A stretch of DNA of 64,000 nt from Tetranychus cinnabarinus (lineage: Eukaryota; Arthropoda; Arachnida; Trombidiformes; Tetranychidae), in the NCBI GenBank assembly GCA_022266195.1, contig WHVY01000001.1, positions 21,452,001-21,516,000 of the forward strand, in the 5' to 3' direction. A program made the translations under genes and the position numbers. Each line of letters opens with the position of its first letter. Positions within the stretch are counted from its first letter, which is position 1. The notes under the pieces are model-generated. The model had not been told where the DNA came from. It searched no databases and worked only from the letters and a program-made list of their open reading frames with translations. Positions 23,101 to 34,784 of the stretch are shown here, piece after piece.

Positions 23101-25154
23101 GAGTATTATCTGTTGACAGGGCTGCTTCAACTAGTTTAGGTAAAGAATAATATTGTTGAGCCAGTTCAGTAGGCAATAAATGACTTGAAAGATGAAGCAA
23201 TTCACCAACTAAAAGTATAGCTCTTACTGAATTTTCGGTATCACTGGGAACAATAATAACATCGACTAGACCATCGAGAAGACCATTGGTTAGGAAAGTA
23301 TATAAAAGAAGGGATAGATAATTATCTATTAAATTAGTTCGTTCTTTAGAGACGTGAGGTAAGATACACCGTCCTTCAGCGGCAACAAAACCATCATATA
23401 GATGCCAGTTATCTTGAATAACTGATGAACTACAGGATTCTAGAGCTGCACTAAAGTCTGCGGTCCATGAAGGTACAGTTAAATAAAATAGTTCAAAGAC
23501 AAGTTCAATTATGTGTTTACGAATATCCTTATAGGGAAGATGAAGCATCTCAATCAGAGAACAAAGACTGTTAAATGATTCTGGGTTGTCATTCAGTTTA
23601 CAAATGTAAATTATTCCAGGCCATGAGCGTAAGATAGAAATAAGAGCTATTTTGGCAGTATTTAGTCGAGTTTCTCGTTGTTCACTGGTTTCACTAATAT
23701 CATCTCTCCGTTGAGTATTCAAAGCCAATAATGGTAATGAGTAATGACAGTCAGTAAAAGGTGCGACAAATTGTCGTAGATCAATATCTTTTCTCAGGTA
23801 ACATCTTAATCGAGGATCATTGAGGATAAAAATAAGACACCCGACTAATGCTTCACTGATATGGAGAGATTGGTGGGTCATTAAAACACAATCGATTAGA
23901 GCGGTTATTCCACCTGATTGACAACAAACCAGAGGATTGAGAAGAATCAGTTCACCAAGACATCCCATACATGCTCGACACATAGAATCTTCATCAGGTC
24001 CAATGAACCCGTCCCTTGCAATGGCAATCACACTTCTCATGATAGCCGGCGGTACAGCTTCAGGTTTCACAGCTAATAATTTACGAACCAATCTAAGACA
24101 TTGTATCCGTTCTGCTAAATTATTTAATTCAATATCAAGGGACCGGGCAATTAAAATGTGAAAATTTATTCTATATAAAGCTTCAACAGATTCTTTGTCG
24201 GTCAAAAGATATCGCACGGCTCGAAGACCCGCTGCTCTGACTTCTGCTGAATCTATGAATAGAGTAACACGAAGGCTGTAAGTCAAAAAAGTAATAAATA
24301 TATAAAGTTAGTGCACAGAATAACCGACAAATTGCAATAAATATGAAGGTTATCACAACAAACAGAATAAAATCAATTGCTGTCGATAATCCACTTTGAA
24401 TTGGTGAAATAAATAAAGAAACAAACAAGACTAACCAATATAATATTTCCTCGACTGAAAAACCAACAGTCTCTGAATTTATGACATCCACTTTGCTACA
24501 AAATTTGGTAAAAAAATTGAGATAACTAAGTCTTTGGCCATTGGTTATGCCGGTTTTCATACAGATACTAGATAATATTGTTTTTAAATTTTCTCTTGGT
24601 CCTGAAAAAGAAAAAGAAACATTAGGAATCACTCAGATGTAGAAAAATTATCAAAGGAATGAAGTACGACATTTGACGAGAAACATTTTAGAGCTGAAAT
24701 GTAAAAGGTCATAAAAATTGATTCTCACAGTATAGGGATTTAAAGACAATCATTTGACAATAATTTGACAAATTATTTGGCAAAAAAAAAGGATTGAGGA
24801 TTTGAAGTCATGAAGTGAAGCAAGTCAACAGCCGAAATTTGAGTACACTCCAATAGATGGATACTTAAGCCTTTAATAGACTCTGGACAAAATTTTGATA
24901 TTAAAAATGAAATTGATGAGATAAATTTACCTTTAGACCAATCAAGGATAACATCTTTGTCCAATGTCTCTTTCCTTGCTACACAGGGAATACAGGTAAA
25001 GGTGTAAAGAAATAAACAAAAATTATATAAAAAAGTGTATCATCAAAACATTACCATCACTAACAGTATAAATAAAGAAAACCGGTGACTTACCTTTACC
25101 TCTCACGGACCTACCACTACGGATATTCCGGCTTCGGTTGACAATTGAAGACAT
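20152..25154 (-). CDS. rictor: Rictor, core subunit of mTOR complex 2
   Basis: Nine exons on the minus strand (25154-25094, 24978-24931, 24601-24436, 24275-21296, 21198-20943, 20872-20741, 20640-20511, 20435-20297, 20226-20152) give 1328 residues, against about 1700 in human. The N-terminus matches the Rictor armadillo-repeat region (EVRAAGLRAVRYLL, ERIQCLRLVRKLLAV, RACMGCLGELILLNP). Residues about 990-1070 carry the conserved block LKAALWAIGTVGSSPTGF followed by RGTGFFVLGLLATT and a GWE motif. The C-terminal exons end with QLASYNFRLPARRFLQELF and a short VEAMYE tail, as in other Rictors. A Ser/Thr-rich low-complexity insert lies near residues 520-590. Rictor scaffolds TOR with SIN1 to phosphorylate Akt-type kinases in the cytoplasm. 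The shortening is mainly in the phospho-regulatory region after the GWE block. The exon 4 donor is an atypical GTTCTT. Confidence 0.93.
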
Positions 25155-28069
25155 GATTATAGATGAACTAATTGGATAGGACTGGTTTCTCTGTTTATTA
25201 ATTCGAGAAGCCAGAGAACAGAGAAACAAAGAGTACAGAAAAAGACTAAAATTATTGTGTATAAACCGTAATTCTGGATAATGATGTGCGGTGGCGCTTG
25301 CAGTAAGACTGCCTTACTTTTTAAAATTAATCTTTCTTTTTCTCGGACTTTTCCCTTTCTTTTATTAATAAAAAATTCATATTTAAAATTTTTCTCATTA
25401 ATTTTGCACAGAATGAATGAGATTTGTTCATTTTGGTGAAATGAATATTTAAAATATCTGTAACCCAATTTCAACTTCTTGTTACAGCTGAAGCAATCTG
25501 TAAACATTTTACAAAACCTCCGAAAATAAAAAATTAAATTCATGAAGAGTCGCAAAAGCGCAAAAATTAGACTTCGGTAGCAATGAGTCAGTTTGGATTG
25601 TATTTTAGCTTCGTTTAAACTCTAATAAACTCCCATCAAATCATTAAACTAGCAATCTTTAGTATTGGTTTTTAATAGCGAAATTTCACTTTCCTTAAGA
25701 AATATTAAATCCTAATTTATAATCAAACTAAATGTTGACCCATAAAAGAAGTTGAAATTGAATGAAGTTGGCATTTTTCAACCAAGATCATTTGTTTGAG
25801 AAACAAAATTGTGGATATTTTTATATTTTTGTTATTATACGATAAACACACCTTTAATCAAAATCCTAAATCTGATTGATAAGCAATTATGCAACTATCA
25901 TTGAATTTCAACCTTTTTCAATTGCGTTACATCAAGAAATGGATGTAACCAGAAAAAAACAAGTTCATTCTTTATTTCAACAAGATGGGATAAGGATCAT
26001 TAAAGGATTTAACATTTATTACCCAAATAGATTGACCTTAAAGGTTAACCTCCTAGGGTTAAGTCATAATTGATTCTGTAAAGACAGGAAAAAATGCTAA
26101 ATAATGTAAAAATAGCGTAAAGTCAATGTTAATGCCAATGCTAGATGTAAGATATACTGTTATTATGTATTGAACCAAACAAAATTTCACCGTATTTTCA
26201 TAATAACGTTTTATAACGCTAGTGTTATAATTTAATGGTTGCCGAATAATCAGCAAATTCAGATTAAAATATTCGCATCGATCATTTGTTTCAAGTTCAT
26301 TGTTCAACAGGATACTACGATACGAATATGATTACAATCAAATTATGTCTGCTCAATTTAGACTCTTCATAATCAATTTTTGTTTTTTTTAAAACTCATT
26401 GTAACAATTAAATCTTGTTGATAGTGTTTTGCTGCTTAAACTGATTTATTTTTAATCAACCTTTCAAGTTTCAGTTACCCAATAATACATAACACATTAT
26501 TTCTCGTTATTTACATTTTTACCCTCTTAAACAATTGTTTTTTACTGTTATTTGTAAACAATTTACTTGATCACAATCAATATTCAATCAACCCAGATTG
26601 CTAAATTGATCCTGATTTCATCTCATATGGTTGAGTTAGTCAATAGTTGATAACACTATTAGGTGGTTTAAAGTCATAAAATAATAATAACTGGTAAAGT
26701 TGATCGATAACTCAAGATTTTTGTATTATTTTTGCACAATCCAATAAGCTTTTACTAATAACTGAGGCATCTTTTTTAATTATCAAGATTATGTTACATT
26801 GTTAAACCATGATCCATTTGAAAAATGACAATAACAATGATTCAGTTTCATTAACAGTAAAAGTGAAAGATTGATTAGCGATTAGCAAAATGATTTTTTA
26901 CATTCTATCACCAGCAATTTAATCTTATGGAGTCTTCCGTAATAATCTGTTCATATTGACGATAGAGATGAAAGTCAGTCAGAATGAGTAACAATCAATG
27001 AATATAATAAACTCTTTGAATAGATTCAATAGTTGTTATCTAATCTGATAAAAAAATCAACAAATAAATTTTTATCAATTAGCATGATAGTTGGTCAAGC
27101 ATATTGTCAAAGTTACTTTCCAACAGGAGTGGACACTATGGCGAGTTAAAACGGTGAATGCAATGAAAGTCAGTCAAGAATCTGGCTAATTTTAGTTTTT
27201 CTGGTTTCTATTACAATACTTGAAGCATTTTCAGACAAGTTTACGACATTATTATAACAATAATGGCAGCATTTTTAATTTGAGTAATTAAATCATTTAT
27301 AATTAAGAAATCTCAATAATACTTAATACAGAAGGCATTTGAAACTTACGTTTGCGATAACCATTATGGCTGGTTTTGTGTTTAGATGAGACCAACTATC
27401 CAAATAATCCTTTCAAAATAATATTCAGTGTTCACAAAGCTAAAGACAATTTTATCCAATGTTTTGCATAATTATTTCATAGAGCGTTAAAATTCATTTG
27501 CGGTTATCGAAGTAATCAATCAAAGAAATCAGTCAGAATTTCTTTCTTTTACAAATGATAATTAATTTCATTTCTAAAGAAACTGGTAACTGGTACGTAT
27601 CATATCAATTATCACAAATAATGAAAAACCCAAATTCACATCAATGAGGATAAATCATTACTCCTAAAGTCACAGGGATAAGAATGGGAAAAACAACAAG
27701 CACGTCATATTTGTTACTTATCTGCATTATTACTGATCATTTTTCAATTACACATTAGGTTTAGATTATGTTATTGCTTATTTATGTTAATTTGATACAC
27801 AAAATATGGAATAATTGAAGCAACGATAAAACCGATGAGCAAAAAAAATTATTCAAAAATTAATGTCTATACTATACAATAGATAATGAAAAATTTAAAA
27901 AAACTTCCAATAGCTGTTTGTTTGATCAACTTATAGATGGCAGTCTCAAGTTGAATGTTTTGATTCATTTAAATCAGTTTTCAATTTGTAGATTTAGATC
28001 TCAATAATTTGGATGTTTCTTAATTATTTATATTAATGTTAACAAGTGATAAGACAATTATCTGTTGAA
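25155..28069. other. Long AT-rich intergenic region
   Basis: About 2.9 kb between Rictor and the dynactin gene, which diverge from it. Very AT-rich, with no ORF of coding quality. Short frames at 25157-25555 and 26059-26307 are Phe/Lys/Asn-rich by composition only. It may hold promoters for both flanking genes, but no specific element is recognised. Confidence 0.45.
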
Positions 28070-29194
28070 ATGTCTAAAGTATCCAAATATGCAAATTTAC
28101 CGTACATAGCCTGGGATGAGCCTGAGGTTTATGAAACACCTGATTTACCTGAAGCTGACCAGGAGTTTATCAAACGCAATGTTGATATAGCCGAGGCTAT
28201 TGGAGGAGATGATACAAATGAATCTATTCAAATCATCAACATTGATGCCAAGGCATCGTTTGAGAAATTCAGTACTTCAGAATGTGGAAATTTAATCAGT
28301 GAACCAACCACTGAAACTCCCTTACAACAATATCAAAGATTAGATGCTGAGGTTTCTGTATTGGCTGACACATTGGATTATATTCAAAAGAGTCGAGAAG
28401 GCACAAGCCAAGATTTTGGTTAGTAAAGGTTTTAACGCTCAACATGAATGTTCATTTTGTTACATTTTGTTAATAGTTTTTATCTTTTGATTTCAGGTGA
28501 TATTTTGGCTGACATATCTAAATTGGAGGCTAAGCTGAGATCATGTAAACTTACAATTGATGGAATACCTTTAGAACTACAGTTGCAGCCAAGTGGTATC
28601 AAAGCCAATGATAGTCAAGAAAAAGTGGCAAAGAAAACTGAAGTGAATTCTTTAACAAAGCTTTCTTCTCTTGAAAATAGAATTAAGAGACTGGAAAATT
28701 TATTAGATCATGATGATGATCAGTTAACTTGTATTTATTACTATACAAATGAAAAAAGCTTGGGATCGGCTGTTAGATCAATTAGCAGCAAAGTTTCCCT
28801 ATTAGATGGTAATACCTTGGATCAACTTGACCATAGAGTCTCTGCTCTAATACAAAAAATCAATCAGCTGGCCGATAAGAAAAGTTTCTTTGAAGAATCT
28901 CAGAGTAAAAGTCGCATAAATGAGTTATATGAGATGGTTTCCAAAGGTGAAAAAAGTACATCAATATTGTATGAATTGGCTGCGAGATTGAACATCTTAG
29001 CTGAGATTGAAGAGAAAGCTTTAAATTTTACTTCAGCATTGACCATGATGGAAAGGGCAACAGAAAGTAATGAAAAAAATCTACAGCAACTGAAAACCGA
29101 ACTATCTGCATTGAAATCATCATTCAAAAATTTGGAACAGGACTTTGAAAAACGTATGGCCATGACTGATAAAAGAATTAATGCTCTTAAATAA
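28070..29194 (+). CDS. DCTN2: Dynactin subunit 2 (p50 dynamitin)
   Basis: Exons 28070-28418 and 28497-29194 (phase 1) give 348 residues, somewhat shorter than the roughly 400 of vertebrates. The ATG at 28070 is chosen because it starts the conserved N-terminus MSKVSKYANLPYIAWDEPEV, then YETPDLPEADQ, which aligns with the KYADLP...EPDVYETSDLPE pattern of dynamitins. The rest is Leu/Glu/Lys-rich with heptad-like coiled coils, including QLDHRVSALIQKINQLADKK and a C-terminal KTELSALKSSFKNLEQDFEK. Dynamitin links the dynactin shoulder to p150 and p24 and supports dynein transport and spindle function. A piece of this gene (exon 1, intron and the start of exon 2) is copied in inverted orientation at 40845-41254. 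Confidence 0.93.
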
Positions 29195-29960
29195 ACTAAG
29201 TTTGATAAAATGCAAAACAATTAAAGTCATATTAAATTTCTTTTAATTACTTCAACAGAAGATATTTCAGTTAATTTTATTTTTGATTTACTTGAATTTT
29301 TCAAGAGAATAAAAAATTTGCTTCATTTTTCATTTGAAAACAAACTGGGAAACACTTTTTGATGAGCACGATGATTTTTTATTGATGATCCTTGGACAGA
29401 TTATGATTTACATCATGACTTTTCAAATAATTGAAAAAGTAAGGAATAACGAAGTTTGATTTATTCTTTGATTTCTGTGTGAATTTAATTTCACAGTGAA
29501 ATAGGGTTTAGACTTCTGAATGTTTCACTTAATCTGCCTTAACTTATTTCCGAGTGAAACACCTCAAATAGTTTTCCTTGTCTTTTGTAGGAAAATTAGT
29601 ATTTAACATTGAAGTAGTTTGTTAGGGAAATAAGAGATTTCAAGAAAATCGAAGATCTAGTAAATTCAAAAATAGTTAAATTTACCTGAAAGAGCTAATT
29701 ATATACTTTAAGGGATCAAAATTGATACTCATAGTTTGATAACAATATGTGGAGGTGGGCAAAGAGGAAAAAATTATAATTTTCCAATCAAACCTAGAGA
29801 CAATTAGAAAAAAAATCAAATGGTATGCGCGGTCAAAGTTTTTATGGCATCAAAAGGTTGTTTCTTGTTTTTAACACTAAAATGTAGCGGCGATGGTGAA
29901 AATAGAGAGAAGTGAAAAGCTGATGTATTTCTCGAGTGCCCAGGTTAGACCAATACTTTC
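29195..29960. other. Convergent 3' intergenic region
   Basis: Lies between the ends of the dynactin and DCP1 genes. AT-rich and non-coding. Confidence 0.5.
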
Positions 29961-31241
29961 TTATGGATAGGATGCTTGGTGCTGTGTAGCTATGAGAGCA
30001 GCACGAATTTTTGCGACGAATTCAGGATCAGTTTGAATGAGATGGATGAGTACATTTTTCAACTGGTCAGTTGGTAATTGAGGATCATAAACGTTCGATT
30101 GTTGGAGCGAACGGCTGGTAGATGCTGATAATTGAAGTCTAGAATGGTCTGGATTATTGGAAAGTGGTTTACTGGATTGTCCATAGATGTAAAGGTCATC
30201 GATTGGAGGGACTAGATCATTTGAACTTGTAAGAATTCCAGTATTTTGTTTTTCGTTGTCTCGAAGGAGAGATTTGTCTTTTGATCTTTCTTTTATCATT
30301 GCTGGAGTTAACATTTCATCTTCAAGGGTATCGCTAGGAGCAAGAGGTTCACCTGTTTCATCGTTTTTCGCTCTTTCCAAATCGTAGATTAAATTTATTG
30401 GAGCAAATTGATTTCGAGACATAGCTCGTGGTGTGTGTCGAGCGTCAGGTATTGAAGATTGTGAGACATTAGCTCCTTGTGCTAATGACGCTGCTTGAGC
30501 AAAAAGATCTTGAACATTTACCGATCTACCACCGTTTTCTAAGGATTTCTGTTTATCGACACTATTACTAGGAGTACTCATCAGCTCACTTGGTTCTATA
30601 TTTTTACCGTCACTGTGGACATTAGAATCTATTCCCTTAGAAGCACTCTTCGAAACAGTAACGTTTTTAATCCCAATTTTAGCTGTTGATGAAAATGAAG
30701 AAGATATTAATTAACACCTTAATAAAAAAGAAAGCTTGAGGAACTGCTAGAATGAGAAATGGTGAGTCTGAGATAACTTACCCAATGTATCAACAAAAGA
30801 GTCAACTGGTTGGGCGACTATGTCACCACTGTTGGGACCATTTTTAGTTAAACTTTCTAGTTCATTAATTAACAGCGAGGCTGTTTCTGCACACTCATCG
30901 TTTACATAGAACCAAATGCAGAAAATTCCTCTTTCAAGATTCTTCAACATTAAATATGGTAATTCAACTTTAACGTCAGTTTCCTTAGTAATGGGCAGAA
31001 TCAAATTACTGGTTTCTAACCGATTCATGACATATAAAGTAGTTCGAGGATATGTCGATCTTCTAACCACATGTAATGGTCCTTCAATTGGAAGTTTATT
31101 CCATTTCTTTGCATCGATAGCAAATTGGTAAACAGTTACAGCAGAAGCAGTGGAAAGAATCTCCTTGATGGAATCATCCATCCGTCTCAAGTTTCGCAGG
31201 TTAATCTCATCACGGCCCTTGTCACTCCTTTGATTGGACAT
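29961..31241 (-). CDS. DCP1: mRNA-decapping enzyme 1 (DCP1)
   Basis: Exons 31241-30782 and 30682-29961 (phase 1) give 393 residues. The N-terminal EVH1-like domain (about residues 10-130) is clear: NLRRMDDSIKEILSTASAVT, VYQFAIDAKKWNK, EGPLHVVRRSTYPRTTLYVM and GIFCIWFYVNDECAE are typical DCP1 blocks. A short LTPAMIKE motif in the middle resembles the conserved LTP motif. The C-terminus (QLPTDQLKNVLIHLIQTDPE and onward) matches the trimerisation helix of metazoan DCP1. The protein activates DCP2-catalysed cap removal in cytoplasmic P-bodies. The ATG at 31241 is preferred to an in-frame upstream GTG. The only intron separates the EVH1 half from the disordered half. Confidence 0.92.
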
Positions 31242-31845
31242 GGTTATCACTTATTGCTCTAACGATCACAAAAAAATTGACAGCAACAGAAAAATTCAGT
31301 TAAGATTATGAAGACAATAACATAAATAAACCTAATGTGAAAGTGAATATTGAAAATTACTTGAAGAAAATTGAACTAAGCAAAAATTCCTAAAGATGGC
31401 ACCACAAAGAGCTATTCGCAAAGAGGAGAGTTACTCTTTGGTTATTCGGCGCTCAAAAGTTACATTACTCCAAAAGAAATAAAATTGTTATTATCCCTAT
31501 GGATTGAAGAAGAATAATTCACATTGTTGTGAATATTGGGTTTTCATGATTTTTAATAAATGCATTTCAACGAATAATTACATTTAATCAATACATTTTA
31601 TTTGATTGAAAATTTTGAGATTGTGATGATTGTTATGATATGAAAAAAGTTCAACTATGGTATTACTGAGTTTGATGGTTTGACAATTCTTATACATAAA
31701 ACTGGATGCACTCCTTTTATTGAGATATAACAAACTTAACAAATCAGTGTCTGACTGACTAATAGAAGTGTATTTCGCATTCAAAACCATCCTGGATTGT
31801 TCACTTATCTTTTTGCAACTTTAACTTGCCCTTTACCTTTCCAAA
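31242..31845. other. Intergenic; part duplicated at 51.56-51.72 kb
   Basis: The segment 31670-31830 (TTTGATGGTTTGACAATTCT, then CACTCCTTTTATTGAGATA and CATTCAAAACCATCC) recurs in the same orientation at about 51565-51720, beyond the intact TRMT10C gene. No gene seen. Confidence 0.55.
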
Positions 31846-33656
31846 TTATTTGATATCCAACATGCACCGTTTTTGAGAGAAGGAAATTCTTACGGCTTTC
31901 CTTGAATGGTCACGCCGATAATCTCGGATGAACTTTTTAGTTGCCCTCACAATAGATCGTAAATAATCACTATCACCAGTAGATACATTCTTAACAGCAC
32001 GGTTCAATAAATGATAGCTGCAATGAAAGATCATCAAATAAAATTAGATTAGTTTAAATTTGAATGAAAGTGATTACAAAAACTTACGGGTACAATTTCA
32101 AATCAGCTTTGTGAACACCAAATTTTATTTTACAAGGATAATCAGGATAGGTTGTTAAGTCCAAACATAGTACCACCCATAATGTGTATCGTAAACCATA
32201 AGTTTCAAGTGCGATCCTGTATTGGATGAATAATCATAATTATAATAACAATTTTATATTATGTTCAATTAATTAATAGAGTAAAAATAAGTTACTAAGT
32301 TACTTACTCAAAAGAGGTTATGTCTGCATTGATTATTTTACATTCATGCCTTAAACTTAACTCAGCTAACTCCACTGTCAAAGCTTCGAGTCGATTGAAA
32401 ATTTTACACAACCCTTTCAAAACGTCATTCAGCATCGCTGGTGTTGTGATACATGTATCTTGTTTGAACTTCTCAAAGCGAGCTTCTGCCAAATTTTTAA
32501 TAATTTTTATTAGTTTTGCATCTCTTGGTTTGGTTAGCAAATGGACAGCTTCATCACTTATTCGCGTCCAACCCTTTTCTTTTATGTTTTGGTCAATAAG
32601 ACTTTGTAATGAAATTTCATTTATAATAACTTCCAAGTTGTCCTCATCTTGTAAATCAAATTTGATTAAAACTTTAAAATTTCCTTTCAAAAAGGTGAGT
32701 AAAGCATAATCTTCGTGCATTTCAGAAATAAAAGACCACAATCTTGAATCGATTGATGCCGAGTCAAGTATTTTTGTTAAAGGAGAAGGAGCTTGGTTGT
32801 TAATGAAACCCAGAGTATCATCTTCCTTTTCTCCATCTATCTCAATGGAATCATCGATGGATTCGACGGCAGCAAAAGTTGTGCTTTGATGATATTGCAC
32901 AATTGATTGCTCTTGTGTCGAATCAGTACAGCTCAATTGAAGGACAGATTTTTCATCTACGTAGATCAAAACTGAATCATAAAATGTATCACCAATATCT
33001 TGTTGCATGGCTGAAGGAGAAAGTGATGGAGATAACGGAGTTGTTGATTGTGATGATGGTGATGATTGTGTTGAAAATGATGGTGATGGTGATTGAGCTA
33101 CCAAGGATAAATCTTGAGGAGAAAATGATGAAGTAGGTGTTTGTTGTTTTGCCTGTTCAAGAGCTCGTTGAAGTGTTTGTTCTTTCGGTGTATTATTGCC
33201 TTGTGGCACTGCAGCATCGATATCGCTTGGTATGGCTGAATGAATAAGAGATTTAGACAACGGAGTTGTTGATTGTGATGATGGTGATGATTGTGTTGAA
33301 AATAATGGTGATGGTGATTGAGTTGATTGTCTTCCCGAGATCGATGGTGATTGGGATAATGGTGATCGAGTTGGTGGCGAAAGAAATTGTTGTTGCGAGA
33401 GTTGCAAAGGAGTTGACGATAAATAGGATAATTCCATCTCATTGGTGTCATAAACTGTTTTGTTGAAAATTGAGTCCGATTCATCAATTGCCATCGAAAC
33501 CGATGAACAATTTTCATCATCATTAATTTTTTCCTCAAAAATCCTTGTAGAACCATCACTAAGTAGTTCTTGCATCAACAAATTTTTTGAAAACGATATC
33601 CGTTTTCGCTTTTTATTAGTTGGAAATAATTTAGGGTCAAAATTCTCATTAGACAT
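31846..33656 (-). CDS. KNL1/Spc105-like kinetochore scaffold, copy A
   Basis: Exons 33656-32308, 32216-32088 and 32017-31846 (phases 2, 2) give 549 residues. Evidence for KNL1: an N-terminal basic patch with an RVxF-type PP1-docking motif (KRKRISF, residues 17-22); a MELT-like motif (DTNEMELS, MELS at 74-77); a long Ser/Pro/Gln-rich linker; and a C-terminal region from about residue 300 (RLWSFISEMHEDYALLTFLK, LLTKP, TPAMLNDVLKGLC, ALETYGLRYTLWVVLCLDLT, YPDYP) whose order and hydrophobic pattern resemble the tandem RWD domains of KNL1. KNL1 recruits Bub1/Bub3 and PP1 and anchors the Mis12 and Ndc80 complexes. It is much shorter than the vertebrate protein, with few MELT-type repeats. A paralogue lies at 37313-40510. 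The assignment rests on motif order, not a database search. Confidence 0.78.
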
Positions 33657-34103
33657 TATAAATCACAAATGATGAAACAATCAAAAAAGCAATAAAACAA
33701 TTGAAAAAGTGAAATCTTTGTTTGCTAACAAATGTTTGTTTGAAAACCATGCAACGGAAAAATTAAATCCATCTCCCGCCTTCATGGCTACTATGACAGC
33801 TTTATTTTAGCGGTTTATTCAAAATAACAAAAAAAACTAACAAATGGTTCTTTGAAAGATTGATTAACTTTTTGTGAAGTCAAATACAAGAAAATTATGA
33901 ACAGATTAATTATTCTTCTACCTTCAATGTGTAAATTTTATTTGAATTGTACTTTTTAATAGCTTATGACCTAAATCGATCAAATATTTGAATTATAACA
34001 TCGAAATCACTAAATCAATGTTGAACTAAACAAGTTGTCAATCTTTAATTTTACATGTTAATTGCTACATTCAAAATTTCATTTCTCAGCAATGAAAGAT
34101 AAC
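33657..34103. promoter_or_regulatory. Duplicated KNL1 5' flank with E2F/Myb-like sites (copy A)
   Basis: About 250 bp upstream of copy A is nearly repeated upstream of copy B (40511-40780). Within it, GCAACGGAAA at 33751 contains a Myb-type AACGG. CTCCCGCC at 33773-33780 resembles an E2F core, and a second TTAGCGG lies near 33808. The corresponding positions are kept in copy B (ACAACGGAAA, CTCGCGCC, TTTGGCGG). Clustered E2F and Myb sites are typical of cell-cycle genes controlled by DREAM-type complexes. Activity is inferred. Confidence 0.45.
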
Positions 34104-34598
34104 TTATTGGATAACTGTGTGAGCTGTGTTCAGATTATGGCATATTCGTATTTCGTTTATCCGCAGAATGGTTAAGGGATGCCGTTGAAAATAATAACGA
34201 CGAAAACAGTGAGATCTTTTTCTAGCCAAGAGTCCCATAAATGTATGACTATGCGTTTTCTCAATGACGGTTGCTTCAACATGAACCAAATCACGGTCCA
34301 GTAAAGGTCTTCCGACCAGAGTAAGTTTATCATTACCTACTAGCATTATTTTTTCCAATTTAATTTTATCCCCAAGATTAGCAGGTACATCTTTGTAAAG
34401 ATAAAACATATCGCCTTCAGTTACCAGCTTTTGTTTACTGTACATATAAACGACTGCAAAATGGCGATCTCGAGAGGTGGCATCAATAGTAGTGTTGACT
34501 TTATTGAAAAAGTTTTTCAAATTTGAAGATTCAACTATTTTTGGGTTTGTATGTATTGCTGTATTTAGAGTCCTTACTATAACTTTAGACACTGCCAT
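34104..34598 (-). CDS. MRPL21: Mitochondrial ribosomal protein bL21m
   Basis: A single exon of 164 residues. After an N-terminal stretch fit for mitochondrial import (MAVSKVIVRTLNTAIHT), residues about 45-155 follow the bL21 pattern: RHFAVVYMYSKQKLVTEGD, GDKIKLEKIMLVGNDKLTLV, GRPLLDRDLVHVEATVIEKT and a basic C-terminus ending PLTILRINEI. bL21m is a component of the large mitoribosomal subunit. The gene lies between KNL1 copy A and a broken TRMT10C copy and is not itself duplicated in the window, so it either escaped the segmental duplication or lost its second copy. Confidence 0.93.
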   Translation of the reverse strand: MAVSKVIVRTLNTAIHTNPKIVESSNLKNFFNKVNTTIDATSRDRHFAVVYMYSKQKLVTEGDMFYLYKDVPANLGDKIKLEKIMLVGNDKLTLVGRPLLDRDLVHVEATVIEKTHSHTFMGLLARKRSHCFRRYYFQRHPLTILRINEIRICHNLNTAHTVIQ

Positions 34599-34784
34599 TT
34601 ATCTCTATTGTTAAATTACACCCAACTAAACCAGAGTTAAGTTCAGTAAAAATACACAAATTAGACACACACAAAGATTAGTTAATAGGTTGAAATTGTG
34701 TAGATGAACAAGAAAAAGAATTTACAGTTAATCAATTAGAAAAAATTAATTAAAAACACATGATCGATCTCAGAAAATGCTGAA

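Noticed and set aside
25157..25555. 132-codon frame upstream of Rictor
   Set aside because: Phe/Lys/Arg-rich by base composition, no signal or domain. Probably Rictor 5' UTR or spacer.
28900..29220. Minus-strand open frame opposite dynactin
   Set aside because: Antisense shadow of a well-supported coiled-coil gene.
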